A stretch of DNA of 64,000 bases from Kocuria coralli (GTDB taxonomy: Bacteria; Actinomycetota; Actinomycetes; Actinomycetales; Micrococcaceae): the NCBI RefSeq assembly GCF_008831305.1, contig NZ_ML708610.1:248001-312000 (forward strand), read 5' to 3'. Shown here one piece after another: positions 28,169 through 37,227 of the stretch. Numbering within the stretch: the first letter of the stretch is position 1; each line of letters starts with the position of its first letter. A model generated the notes under the pieces. It was not told the origin of the DNA, ran no database searches, and saw nothing but the letters and a program-made list of their open reading frames with translations. Both the position numbers and the translations under genes were made by a program.

Positions 28169-28842
28169 ACGATCTCCACGCCTGCATCCTCGAGCGCCTC
28201 GAGGACCCCGCCGAGCGATTCCGGGGACACCGCGGCCGTCAAACCCACCAGGACACGGGTCTCGTACCCGGCGTCCCTGGCGTCCAGGGCGGTGGCGCGG
28301 ACGCAGTGGTCCGTGGCGATCCCCACGATGTCCACCGCCTCGATCTCGTGGTCGCGCAGCCAGTCGTCGAGGCCCTGCGCCTCGGCCTCATGCGCCGCCC
28401 CGACTCCGCGCAGCTCGTCCTCGGCGGATTCGCCGACATTGGCGAATCCCTCGTCGTCGGCGGTCTCCTCCTCGAAGACACCCAGAGGAGTGGAGGTGTC
28501 GGGGGCCAGGACGCCCTCGAAGCCCGAATAGGCGGCCTCGAACTCGCCCTTGCGGAACCACGCTTCGATCCGGTCCGTCTCGAACTCCGGATGCGGCTCG
28601 GCCCCCGGGGACTCCGCGACGCAGTGGACCGGCCAGGAGTCCACGTAGTCGGGGGTCTCGGAGAAATGGGACCCCGGGTCCACATGCCAGTCCTGGGTGG
28701 CCACGATCGCCGCATAGTCGGCGTGGTGGTCCTCCACGTATTCGGAGATCGCGGCTGCCACGGCGGCGCCGCCTGTCACGGCCAGGCTTCCGCCTTCGCA
28801 GAAGTCGTTCTGAACATCGACGACGATCAGTGCGGTACGCAT
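28159..28842 (-). CDS. pncA: Nicotinamidase (isochorismatase family)
   Basis: Hydrolyses nicotinamide to nicotinate in NAD salvage and activates pyrazinamide in mycobacteria. Catalytic triad Asp9 (VVDVQNDF), Lys98 (FRKGEF) and Cys180 (ATDHCVRATA); metal ligands Asp51, His53, His59 and His73. It has 227 residues, about 40 more than M. tuberculosis PncA; the extra residues are an acidic insertion near 111-152, between YSGFEG and the next helix. The next NAD salvage enzyme, pncB, lies just upstream on the same strand. The stop region is duplicated (see repeat at 28138-28168). Confidence 0.94.
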   Translation of the reverse strand: MRTALIVVDVQNDFCEGGSLAVTGGAAVAAAISEYVEDHHADYAAIVATQDWHVDPGSHFSETPDYVDSWPVHCVAESPGAEPHPEFETDRIEAWFRKGEFEAAYSGFEGVLAPDTSTPLGVFEEETADDEGFANVGESAEDELRGVGAAHEAEAQGLDDWLRDHEIEAVDIVGIATDHCVRATALDARDAGYETRVLVGLTAAVSPESLGGVLEALEDAGVEIVQD

Positions 28843-28936
28843 CTTGGCTCCACCACTTCCTGGGTCACTATTCTTCGCTGCCGACGATCCCGATGCGGCT
28901 CACGGGCTGTGCCACATCGCCACGGCAGCCCTGGGT

Positions 28937-30265
28937 TCAGGATTCCATAATCGTGGGGATCACGGCTTCGCCTTCTGACAACCTGGTTGCCGCCCTGGGC
29001 AGCTCGGCCATCGAATCGGCATGACGACGGCGGGCTCGTTCGACCGCGGCGGGCCCGGTCCACCCGTCCAGCACCTGACCGTCACGGACGAACGCGTGCA
29101 TGAGGGGGCGGTCGTCGCCGTCGTCGAGGGGAACCGTGCCCACCCCCACGATCTCGTGAGTGGCCACCCCGTCGGTGTCGCGGCGGCGCAGCGCGGTCTT
29201 GCGGCCGCCCACGGAACCCTTGCCGGCGGCTCTCTTGGCCACCGGCTCCAGGTCTCCCGCCCGGTTCTCCCGGGCGACGAGCTTGTAGACCATCGACGAC
29301 GTCGGCACACCTGACCCCGTGACCAGGCGGGTGCCCACGCCGTAGGCGTCGACCGGGGCGGCTGCCAGGCCCGCGATGGCGTATTCGTCGAGGTCGGAGG
29401 TCACGGTGATGCGGGTGCGGTGGTTGCCCAGCGAATCCAGGAGGTCGCGCACCATGGACGCCTGCACGACCAGGTCCCCGGAGTCCAGCCGCACGGCCCC
29501 CAGCTCGGGGCCGGCCAGCTCCACGGCCTTGCGCACGGCGGCCTCGACGTCGTAGGTGTCCACGAGCAGCGTGGTGCTCAGGCCCTGGGAGTCCAGCTGC
29601 GACCGGAAGGCGGCCTCTTCGTCGTCGTGCAGCAGGGTGAACGAGTGCGCCGCGGTGCCGATGGTGCTGAGCCCGTAGCGGTATCCGGCCTCCAGATTGG
29701 AGGTCCCGGTGAACCCGGCGATGGCGGCTGCCCGTGCGGCGGCCACGGCGGCGTCCTCGTGGGCACGGCGGGAGCCCATCTCCACGCACGGCCGGTCGCC
29801 CGCGGCCGAGGTCATGCGGGAGGCGGCCGAGGCGACGGCGGAATCGTAGTTGAGGACGGAGAGCACGTAGGTCTCCAGGACGCAGGCCTCCGCGAACGTG
29901 CCCTCGATGCGCAGGATGGGCGAGTTGGGGAACCAGGCATCGCCTTCGGCGTAGCCGTCGATCTGGCCGCTGAACCGGAAATCGGCCAGCCACTGCGCGG
30001 TGGAGGCGTCGATCACACCGCTGCGCTGCAGGAACTCGAGGCGGTCCCCCTCGAAGCGGAAGTGCTCCAGGCCCTCCAGGAAGCGGCCCGTCCCGGCCAC
30101 CACGCCGTAACGGCGACCGGCGGAGAGCCTTCGGGAGAACACCTCGAAGACGCTGCGGCGCTGGGCCGTCCCATCGCGCACCGCAGCCTGCAGCATGGTG
30201 AGCTCGTAGTGGTCGGTCAGCAATGCCGTCGGTGCAGGGGACCACGGGGCAGTGTTCTGGTTCAC
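28937..30265 (-). CDS. pncB: Nicotinate phosphoribosyltransferase
   Basis: Joins nicotinate and PRPP to nicotinate mononucleotide, the step after PncA. It has 442 residues, the normal family length. Recognisable stretches: LLTDHYELTML at the start, EMGSRRAHEDAAVAAARAA with the catalytic His that is phosphorylated, GTSNLEAGYRYGL, and VRLDSGDL in the phosphoribosyl-binding part. The GTG at 30265 is chosen because a TAGAGT box ends 7 nt upstream and the family's N-terminus starts here; the open frame to 30520 is not supported. Divergent from clpS, as in M. tuberculosis Rv1330c-Rv1331. Confidence 0.95.
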   Translation of the reverse strand: MNQNTAPWSPAPTALLTDHYELTMLQAAVRDGTAQRRSVFEVFSRRLSAGRRYGVVAGTGRFLEGLEHFRFEGDRLEFLQRSGVIDASTAQWLADFRFSGQIDGYAEGDAWFPNSPILRIEGTFAEACVLETYVLSVLNYDSAVASAASRMTSAAGDRPCVEMGSRRAHEDAAVAAARAAAIAGFTGTSNLEAGYRYGLSTIGTAAHSFTLLHDDEEAAFRSQLDSQGLSTTLLVDTYDVEAAVRKAVELAGPELGAVRLDSGDLVVQASMVRDLLDSLGNHRTRITVTSDLDEYAIAGLAAAPVDAYGVGTRLVTGSGVPTSSMVYKLVARENRAGDLEPVAKRAAGKGSVGGRKTALRRRDTDGVATHEIVGVGTVPLDDGDDRPLMHAFVRDGQVLDGWTGPAAVERARRRHADSMAELPRAATRLSEGEAVIPTIMES

Positions 30266-30272
30266 GTCAGAC

Positions 30273-30278
30273 ACTCTA
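30273..30278 (-). promoter_or_regulatory. -10 box of a predicted leaderless promoter (pncB)
   Basis: TAGAGT on the minus strand with a 7-nt spacer to the GTG at 30265. Confidence 0.55.
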
Positions 30279-30348
30279 ACCGGCCTCCTCCCCGGTGTCC
30301 TCTGGGTTCCGGGTACCGGGGCGCTCGGGCTTCCGTCTTTCCGGCATC

Positions 30349-30354
30349 TACCAT
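30349..30354 (+). promoter_or_regulatory. -10 box of a predicted leaderless promoter (clpS)
   Basis: TACCAT with an 8-nt spacer to the ATG at 30363; no Shine-Dalgarno. Confidence 0.5.
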
Positions 30355-30362
30355 GGGGGATC

Positions 30363-30809
30363 ATGGCTACGACCCTGCATGCCTTCCCCGCCCCTCTCCT
30401 CACCGGATCCGGATCCACCGCCGGCCCCGTGGCCGACTCCTCTGCCGGGAACGTGCTGGTCTCCGCTGTAGCGGACCCCGCCGTGGACGAGCAGACGGCC
30501 ACGGAGGCGCAGGAGCGCACCGCCGCCGACGTCCCGTGGCAGGTGGTGGTGTGGGACGATCCGGTGAATCTGATGAGCTGGGTGACCTGGGTATTCCGTA
30601 CGTACTTCGGCTACCCCCAGCTCAAGGCCCACGCTCTGATGATGGAGGTGCATACCGCGGGCCGTGCGGTGGTGGCCTCCGGAACGCTCGAGCAGGCCGA
30701 GAAGCACGTCGCGGCCCTGCACGGCTACGGGCTGTGGGCGACCTACGAACGGGCCACCGGGCCGGGCGGTTCCGGTGCCAACGACGACGGTCATGGAGGC
30801 AGATTCTGA
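30363..30809 (+). CDS. clpS: ATP-dependent Clp protease adaptor ClpS
   Basis: Delivers N-degron substrates to the Clp AAA+ unfoldase. It has 148 residues, of which about 65-140 form the ClpS fold: VPWQVVVWDDPVNLMSWVTW, then YPQLKAHALMMEVHTAGRAVV and the final helix around EQAEKHVAALHGYGLWATYE. The DDPVN segment includes the substrate-binding Asp/Asn. The N-terminal extension of about 65 Ala/Ser/Thr-rich residues is longer than in E. coli (whole protein 106). The stop overlaps the next start by 1 nt. Confidence 0.95.
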   Translation: MATTLHAFPAPLLTGSGSTAGPVADSSAGNVLVSAVADPAVDEQTATEAQERTAADVPWQVVVWDDPVNLMSWVTWVFRTYFGYPQLKAHALMMEVHTAGRAVVASGTLEQAEKHVAALHGYGLWATYERATGPGGSGANDDGHGGRF

Positions 30810-31429
30810 TGGCCCAACCATTCCGGACCACCCCGCAGGGGGTGACCGCCCGGCTGGAACCCCAGGAACGAGGGCTGCTGCGGCGGCTCTTCGAGGACGT
30901 GGTCTCCATGGTGGAACCCGAGCAGGTCGCCTCCGACGACCCGCTCGAGCAGCTCATGGGCATCAGCGAGGACACCGGCACACCCCCGGATCCGGCCGTC
31001 CACCGGCTCTTCCCCGATGCCAGCCCGGATTCCGGGCGCGCCGAGGAGTTCCGTCGTTTCACCGAACGCAGCCTGCGCGAGGAGAAGGTCGGCTCATTGC
31101 GCAGAGCGGCCATGGCCGTCGAGCACGATCCCGTGAGACTCGACGAGGCTGCCGCGGTCGACTTCTCCCGTGCGCTCAACGATGTGCGGCTCGTGCTGGC
31201 CACCCGGCTGCACATCGACACCGAGGAGGACGCGCACAGGATCGAGCAGGTCGCGGCCTCCGTGGCGGTGGACGACGTCGACGACGCCGAGACCTACATG
31301 TCCGTGGTCTACGGATTCGTCTCGTGGCTGCAGAACTCCCTCGTGGAAGCCATGCTGCTCGGGCTCCCCGACCTGCCCGAGTTCCCGGAGGAATCCCCGG
31401 AGGATCCGGGGGCCGGACGACCCGAGTGA
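30809..31429 (+). CDS. DUF2017 family protein
   Basis: Helical acidic protein of 206 residues encoded directly after clpS (TGATG overlap), as Rv1332 follows clpS in M. tuberculosis. Visible conserved parts: ARLEPQERGLLRRLFEDVV, a PPDPAVHRLFPDA segment, and a C-terminal SVVYGFVSWLQNSLVEAML helix. No catalytic motif is seen. The tight linkage suggests a role with ClpS or Clp proteolysis, which is inference only. Confidence 0.85.
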   Translation: MAQPFRTTPQGVTARLEPQERGLLRRLFEDVVSMVEPEQVASDDPLEQLMGISEDTGTPPDPAVHRLFPDASPDSGRAEEFRRFTERSLREEKVGSLRRAAMAVEHDPVRLDEAAAVDFSRALNDVRLVLATRLHIDTEEDAHRIEQVAASVAVDDVDDAETYMSVVYGFVSWLQNSLVEAMLLGLPDLPEFPEESPEDPGAGRPE

Positions 31430-31491
31430 CGCGCGCCGCATTGATGACGTGAGGTCCGTCTCTCGTTTCGGGAAGCGCGTCCGGTGCGGGC

Positions 31492-31497
31492 TACCCT
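31492..31497 (+). promoter_or_regulatory. Candidate -10 box for murI
   Basis: TACCCT with a 9-nt spacer to the ATG at 31507; predicts a leaderless or nearly leaderless mRNA. Confidence 0.45.
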
Positions 31498-31506
31498 GGG
31501 AGCCCT

Positions 31507-32471
<965 letters not shown>

Positions 32472-32475
<4 letters not shown>

Positions 32476-33317
32476 ACCTCACCGTCATCGGCTGCACGGG
32501 ATCCTTCGCGGGCCCGGACTCCCCGGCCTCCAGCTACCTGCTGACCGGAACGGACCATGAGGGCACGGTCTGGCGCATCCTGATGGACATGGGCAACGGC
32601 TCCATGGGGGCCTTGCAGCGCCATATCGACCTGCACGAACTCGACGCCGTGATCATCAGCCACCTCCACCCGGACCACTGCGTGGATCTGGCCGGTCTCC
32701 ACGTCGCGGTCAAATGGGACCCGCGCGGCTGGCCCGGCGACCGGATCCCCGTCTGGGCGCCCAAGGGCACGCATGCCTATCTCACGGCGGCTCAGGCCAT
32801 CGAACCGGAGCCGGGGATGAGCACGGAGTTCGTCTTCCACGAATGGGAGGATGAGCAGCCGGTCCGGATCGGGCCCTTCCAGGTCGTGCCCTTCCGGGTG
32901 AACCACCCGGTGGAGGACCCCTACGCCCTGCGGGTGACCTACGACGGCGCCCAGGGACGCAGCGTGCTGACCTACTCCGGGGACACGGACGCCTGCGAGG
33001 GGCTGGTGCGTGCAGCGCAGGGGGCCGACCTGTTCCTGTGCGAAGCCGCCTACCAGGAGGGCCGCGACGAGTACCGTGATGTTCATCTCACCGGGCTGCG
33101 GGCGGGGGAGGCCGCCAGGGACGCGGGGGCGGACGAGCTGATGCTGACCCATATCCCCGTCTGGAACTCGCCTACGAAGGCCGTGATCGAGGCCGCCTCG
33201 GTCTACGACGGCCCGATTGCCCTGGCGCAGCCGGCCACCACGTTCCGGATCGTGGCGGGTGCGGAACGTCAGGCGGGCCGTGCCGTCAACCCGCTGCCGG
33301 CTTCGCGCTGGGTATAA
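32472..33317 (+). CDS. MBL-fold phosphodiesterase, orthologue of M. tuberculosis Rv1339
   Basis: Metallo-beta-lactamase-fold hydrolase of 281 residues with the metal-binding motif [11 protein letters not shown], the downstream ligands [19 protein letters not shown] and LTHIPVW. Its place between murI and rph is the same as Rv1339, which has been shown to be an atypical cAMP phosphodiesterase. I infer a cyclic-nucleotide phosphodiesterase role; tRNase Z-like activity is an alternative because the fold is shared. It starts within the murI stop codon. Confidence 0.85.
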
Positions 33318-33356
33318 GGCGCATGTCCGTGTTGGTGCGGGCGGCGCTCGCGCGAC

Positions 33357-33362
33357 TATCCT
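33357..33362 (+). promoter_or_regulatory. -10 box of a predicted leaderless promoter (rph)
   Basis: TATCCT with a 7-nt spacer to the ATG at 33370. A weak TTGGTG lies 19 nt further upstream. Confidence 0.6.
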
Positions 33363-33369
33363 GAGGGAC

Positions 33370-34131
33370 ATGACCCCTGATGCAGTACCGGCCACATCCG
33401 TTTCATCCGATTTCCGCCGGGGGGACGGTCGCGCCGTGGACCAGCTGAGGCCCATCACCATCACCCGCGGCTGGTCCGAACAGGCCGAGGGCTCGGCCCT
33501 GATCGAGTTCGGCGGGACCCGCGTGCTGTGCACGGCCTCCGTGACCGAAGGCGTCCCGCGGTGGATGCGGGGCGAGGGCCGCGGCTGGGTGACAGCCGAG
33601 TACGCCATGCTGCCGCGAGCCACGTCCACCCGCTCCCAGCGCGAGTCGGTCAAGGGCAAGATCGGCGGGCGCACCCATGAGATCTCCCGTCTGATCGGCC
33701 GCTCGCTGCGGGCGGTGATCGACCTGCGCGCCCTCGGCGAGAACACCGTGGTCCTCGACTGCGACGTGCTCCAGGCCGACGGCGGGACCCGCACCGCCGC
33801 GATCACGGGCGCCTACGTGGCGCTGGCCGAGGCCATGGTGTGGGCGCGGAAGGAGGGGCTGGTCACCGGACAGCCCCTGACCGACTCCGTCTCGGCGGTG
33901 TCGGTGGGGATCATCGACGGTATCCCCGTGCTCGACCTGCCGTATCCGGAGGACGTCCGCGCCGAGACGGACATGAACGTCGTCATCACCGGAGCCGGGG
34001 AATTCGTGGAGGTCCAGGGCACCGCGGAGGGAGCCCCCTTCAACCGCGGCGAGCTGGACAGCCTGCTGGACCTGGCGGTGGCCGGGTGCGCCGAACTCGC
34101 CCAGATCCAACGCGAGACGCTGGGGGAGTAA
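33370..34131 (+). CDS. rph: Ribonuclease PH
   Basis: Phosphorolytic 3'-exoribonuclease that trims tRNA precursors. It has 253 residues: RPITITRGW near the start, the RNA-binding [31 protein letters not shown] region (arginine-rich), [15 protein letters not shown] at the phosphate site and [18 protein letters not shown] near the C-terminus. ATG at 33370 matches the -10 box; a longer open frame upstream is not used. It is followed 4 nt later by rdgB, the order conserved in M. tuberculosis. Confidence 0.95.
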   Translation: MTPDAVPATSVSSDFRRGDGRAVDQLRPITITRGWSEQAEGSALIEFGGTRVLCTASVTEGVPRWMRGEGRGWVTAEYAMLPRATSTRSQRESVKGKIGGRTHEISRLIGRSLRAVIDLRALGENTVVLDCDVLQADGGTRTAAITGAYVALAEAMVWARKEGLVTGQPLTDSVSAVSVGIIDGIPVLDLPYPEDVRAETDMNVVITGAGEFVEVQGTAEGAPFNRGELDSLLDLAVAGCAELAQIQRETLGE

Positions 34132-34135
34132 CCCG

Positions 34136-34861
34136 ATGCCTGACCCGCGAACCGACGGGCCGCCCCAGGGCGGCGAAGAGCCGTCCCCATCGGCCCGGCC
34201 CGGTGCCCGGCTGGTCCTTGCCACGCACAACCGGGGCAAGCTGGCCGAGCTGCGGCGCATGGTCGCCGATGCCGTGCCGCACCTGGACCAGGACGCCGTC
34301 GTCGACCTCGGATCGCTGGGTGTGGACCCTGCGGTGGAGGACGGGACGACGTTCGAGGCGAACGCCCTGATCAAGGCCCGGGCCGCCGCCGCGGCATCCG
34401 GCCTTCCCGTCGTGGCCGACGACTCGGGTCTGGCCGTCGATGTGCTCGGCGGGGCTCCCGGGATCTTCTCCGCACGGTGGTCCGGACGGCACGGCGACGA
34501 TCGCGCGAACCTGGAGCTGCTGCTGGCCCAGCTCGGCGATATCTCCGACGAGCACCGGGGCGCCGGCTTCGTGTGCGCGGCGGCTCTGGTCACCCCCGGA
34601 GGATATGAGCACGTGGAAACCGGGTCGCTGCGCGGGAGCCTGCTGCGCGAGCCCGTCGGCGACGGCGGCTTCGGCTACGATCCCGTCCTGCGGCCGGAGG
34701 GCCTGGAGGTCTCCTGCGCACAGCTCACCGGCGAGGAGAAGAACGCCATCAGTCATCGTGGTCAGGCCATCCGCGCGCTGATCCCGTACATCGTCAGGGT
34801 GCTGGAGGCCCCCGTACCGGAGCATCCCGGCGGAGGCGCAGGCGAGAGCGCGCCATGGTAG
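34136..34861 (+). CDS. rdgB: Non-canonical purine NTP pyrophosphatase (RdgB/HAM1)
   Basis: House-cleaning enzyme hydrolysing ITP, dITP and XTP to monophosphates. It has 241 residues with the family motifs LATHNRGKLAELRR, VVADDSGLAVDVLGGAPGI, and GDGGFGYDPVLRPEG; the C-terminal KNAISHRGQAIRAL is typical. The N-terminal 22 residues are an extra Pro/Gly-rich stretch. It overlaps the following kinase-like gene by 7 nt. Confidence 0.95.
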   Translation: MPDPRTDGPPQGGEEPSPSARPGARLVLATHNRGKLAELRRMVADAVPHLDQDAVVDLGSLGVDPAVEDGTTFEANALIKARAAAAASGLPVVADDSGLAVDVLGGAPGIFSARWSGRHGDDRANLELLLAQLGDISDEHRGAGFVCAAALVTPGGYEHVETGSLRGSLLREPVGDGGFGYDPVLRPEGLEVSCAQLTGEEKNAISHRGQAIRALIPYIVRVLEAPVPEHPGGGAGESAPW

Positions 34862-35724
34862 CCCAGGCACTGCGCAGGATGATGCCGTTCGCGGACGTGG
34901 TGGACGCCGTGCTGGCGGAGCTCGGCGAGGAGAGCGACTGTACCCGGTGGTCCGTGGTTCCCACCGGGTCCGCGCATCTCGTGGTCGAGATCGACAAGCG
35001 CATCTCGGTGCGGATCGCCAAGAACCCGGCGGCCCGCAAGAACCTCGCCCGGCGTACCGAGGTCCTGCGTCGGCTCCCCGACTACGACTTCGGCATCCCG
35101 CGGCCGCTCACGCGGACCCGCACCGTGAGAGGCCACACCGCCGTGGGCCTGACCTGGGTGCAGGGTTCGCACCGAACCGCGGGCGTCCCCGCCTCGAGCC
35201 TGCTGAACCTGCTCGAGCAGCTGTGGGACACCGACACCTCGAGTTTCGACGGGTTCCTGGACCGTCCCGGGCAGCACTGGGGCGGGCACAAACGCCGGCA
35301 CGTGATGCTCGACGAGGTGGTCCCCATGCTGCTGCCCCGGAACAGGGAGCTGGCGCGCGAGGCGATCAGCGACCTGGCGGAACTCGACGTGGTCGAGCCC
35401 CGGCTCGTGCACTCGGATCTGATGAGCAACAACATGCTCTGGCAGGGCGACGACCTGTCGGGCGTGATCGACTGGGACCACGCGTGCCTGGGCGACCCCG
35501 CCCAGGACGCGGCCTCGCTGGCGCTGTGCTTCGGATGGAACACGATGGACAAGGTGCTCCCTCCGGAGGTCATGCGCAGGGCCCGGCTGCACTCCCGGAT
35601 CGTCCCCATGCAGTCCGTGGCCTACACCCTGGTCCAGGAGATGGACACCGCCCAGGTCAACCAGGCGGTCAACCGGGCCGATGAATGGATCGACACCCGT
35701 CTGCGGCGGGTGCTCAAGCGGTAG
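34855..35724 (+). CDS. Aminoglycoside/macrolide phosphotransferase-like kinase
   Basis: Protein of 289 residues with the APH/choline kinase fold. The N-lobe has RISVRIAKNPAARKNLARR, the catalytic loop is RLVHSDLMSNNMLW (H-x-D-x4-N) and the metal-binding segment is GVIDWDHACLGDPA. All catalytic residues appear present. It overlaps rdgB by 7 nt and ends 11 nt inside the convergent ADP-ribosylhydrolase-like gene. Sequence alone does not show whether the substrate is an antibiotic or a cellular metabolite; a chromosomal housekeeping setting makes the latter more likely. Confidence 0.85.
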   Translation: MVAQALRRMMPFADVVDAVLAELGEESDCTRWSVVPTGSAHLVVEIDKRISVRIAKNPAARKNLARRTEVLRRLPDYDFGIPRPLTRTRTVRGHTAVGLTWVQGSHRTAGVPASSLLNLLEQLWDTDTSSFDGFLDRPGQHWGGHKRRHVMLDEVVPMLLPRNRELAREAISDLAELDVVEPRLVHSDLMSNNMLWQGDDLSGVIDWDHACLGDPAQDAASLALCFGWNTMDKVLPPEVMRRARLHSRIVPMQSVAYTLVQEMDTAQVNQAVNRADEWIDTRLRRVLKR

Positions 35725-37009
35725 CGGAGGACGTCCAGCCCAGTTCGCCGCACCAGCGGCGGCCGGCTTCCTCGATGACCGGAAGCACGTCGAGTCTCCG
35801 GACCAGGCTTTCCGGGATCGCGGCCGTGCCCAGGCCGGCACCGGTCAGGGCCCCGGCCACAGCCCCGGCCGGGCTGGCGGCACCGGCATACTCCGTCTTC
35901 GTCCTTCCCGCGATGCTCAGGGATACCGCGCGCATCAGCTGGTCCCGGCTGCCCGGCGCACCGTCCTCCTCGGCGCCCGGCTCCGGCGAGGCGGAATCCG
36001 TCCCCTGCGGTTGTCCTGCCGGGTGGGCGGTGAGGCTCTGCCGCTCGGCGGCCACAGCGGCCCACACCCCTCTGGCCAGGGCGCTGGGCGCGGTGCTCCC
36101 GTCCCCCAGCCCGTCGGGTACGCCATCCTCCGACATCGGCCGCCGTCCGAGGTCGAGGGCGGCGCTCAGCAAGGCGATGCTCCGCTCGCCCGGGCGGGTG
36201 AGCCGGGGCAGGACCTCCAGTGCGGCAGCCGCACCCGCGGCGATAGGGGCCGGTATCTCCGAACGGCTCGCGTTGACCGTCGCCTGGACCGTGAGGGCGT
36301 AGCCGACCGCCGCGACCTGTGCCTCGGGATGCCCGTGCGTGATGGCCGACGCGTTGATGGTCATGGTGGCGATGGACTTCCACCCGACGGGCAGGAGCCC
36401 GAACGGCGCGGCCCGCATGATCGTGCCAGCATCCATGGCATCGGCCAGCAGGGGCCGTTCGACCTCTCCCATCGCACCTGAGCCCAGCACCGCCAGCGCG
36501 GTGCGGTCGGGTGAGCGGCGCGCGTGCAGCCCCTCGAACGCGTCGATCCACCGGGGCAGGGGCGATGGGGCGGTCTCCGGGAAGCCGGTGCCCTGAGTGC
36601 GGAGCCAGCGGAGATAGGCCAGCCACAGGCACGCGGTCTCGTCGGCGGGCTGACCCGCATTGGCCCATTCGACCGCCTCTAGGAGACCGTCGAGGGTGTA
36701 GAGGTTCAGCTGGGTGACGGCGGAGACCTGAAGGTCCCGCGGTGGCTGGGCGGTCTCATCGTCGCCGGCCCGGCCGCCGGCACTCGCCCGCAGGCGGCTC
36801 GCCTCGGTCGTCTCCTGGAAGGCGATGGCGTCGCCGAGCGCGCCGCCCAGGAGCAGCGCGCGCACTCGCTCGCCCAGCCCGGAGGAGTCTCCGTCGAATC
36901 CGCGATCCGGGTCCAGTAGCCGTCCGTGCGGGGACCGGGAGCCGTGCTCGGCGGTCGGGGGGTTGCTGCGGCCGGGCGATTCCGGTGTGCTGGATGAGTT
37001 CACGGGCAT
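35714..37009 (-). CDS. ADP-ribosylglycohydrolase-like protein, metal sites degenerate
   Basis: Protein of 431 residues with the DraG/ARH all-helical fold: LLLGGALGDAIAF near residue 53, NLYTLDGLLEAVEWAN, and ATMTINASAITHGHPEAQ. Active family members bind two Mg2+ through an N-terminal S/T-D-D-T motif and a C-terminal D-x-D-S/T motif. Here the first reads SAVTQLNLYT (Asp-Asp replaced by Ala-Val), and the expected C-terminal motif is replaced by RTKTEYAGAASPAGAVAGA. It may be a non-catalytic ADP-ribose-binding protein or a decaying enzyme; the frame is intact. A TAGAAT box 6 nt upstream of the ATG suggests leaderless expression. Confidence 0.82.
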   Translation of the reverse strand: MPVNSSSTPESPGRSNPPTAEHGSRSPHGRLLDPDRGFDGDSSGLGERVRALLLGGALGDAIAFQETTEASRLRASAGGRAGDDETAQPPRDLQVSAVTQLNLYTLDGLLEAVEWANAGQPADETACLWLAYLRWLRTQGTGFPETAPSPLPRWIDAFEGLHARRSPDRTALAVLGSGAMGEVERPLLADAMDAGTIMRAAPFGLLPVGWKSIATMTINASAITHGHPEAQVAAVGYALTVQATVNASRSEIPAPIAAGAAAALEVLPRLTRPGERSIALLSAALDLGRRPMSEDGVPDGLGDGSTAPSALARGVWAAVAAERQSLTAHPAGQPQGTDSASPEPGAEEDGAPGSRDQLMRAVSLSIAGRTKTEYAGAASPAGAVAGALTGAGLGTAAIPESLVRRLDVLPVIEEAGRRWCGELGWTSSATA

Positions 37010-37015
37010 GATGCC

Positions 37016-37021
37016 ATTCTA
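37016..37021 (-). promoter_or_regulatory. -10 box of a predicted leaderless promoter (ARH-like gene)
   Basis: TAGAAT on the minus strand with a 6-nt spacer to the ATG at 37009. Confidence 0.5.
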
Positions 37022-37096
37022 GGAATGCCGGTCCGGGATTCCCGTTTCCGGGGCCTTGCCGGAGGTTGCCCACGACCCCGGTCTCCATCATGCCGG

Positions 37097-37102
37097 TACT
37101 CT
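37097..37102 (+). promoter_or_regulatory. Candidate -10 box for the MFS-type permease gene
   Basis: TACTCT about 125 nt before the ATG at 37228. It would give a leader of roughly 115-120 nt. No clear -35. Confidence 0.35.
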
Positions 37103-37227
37103 TGAGCGGTGACCGGCCAGGCCGGGATGGGAGCCGGCAGGAACGGCCCGCCGAGGCAAGGACCCGGGCCCGCGTATCGCGGCTCTGGGGAGGTCACCAC
37201 CGACATCCGAGGACGAGGAGGCAGCAC

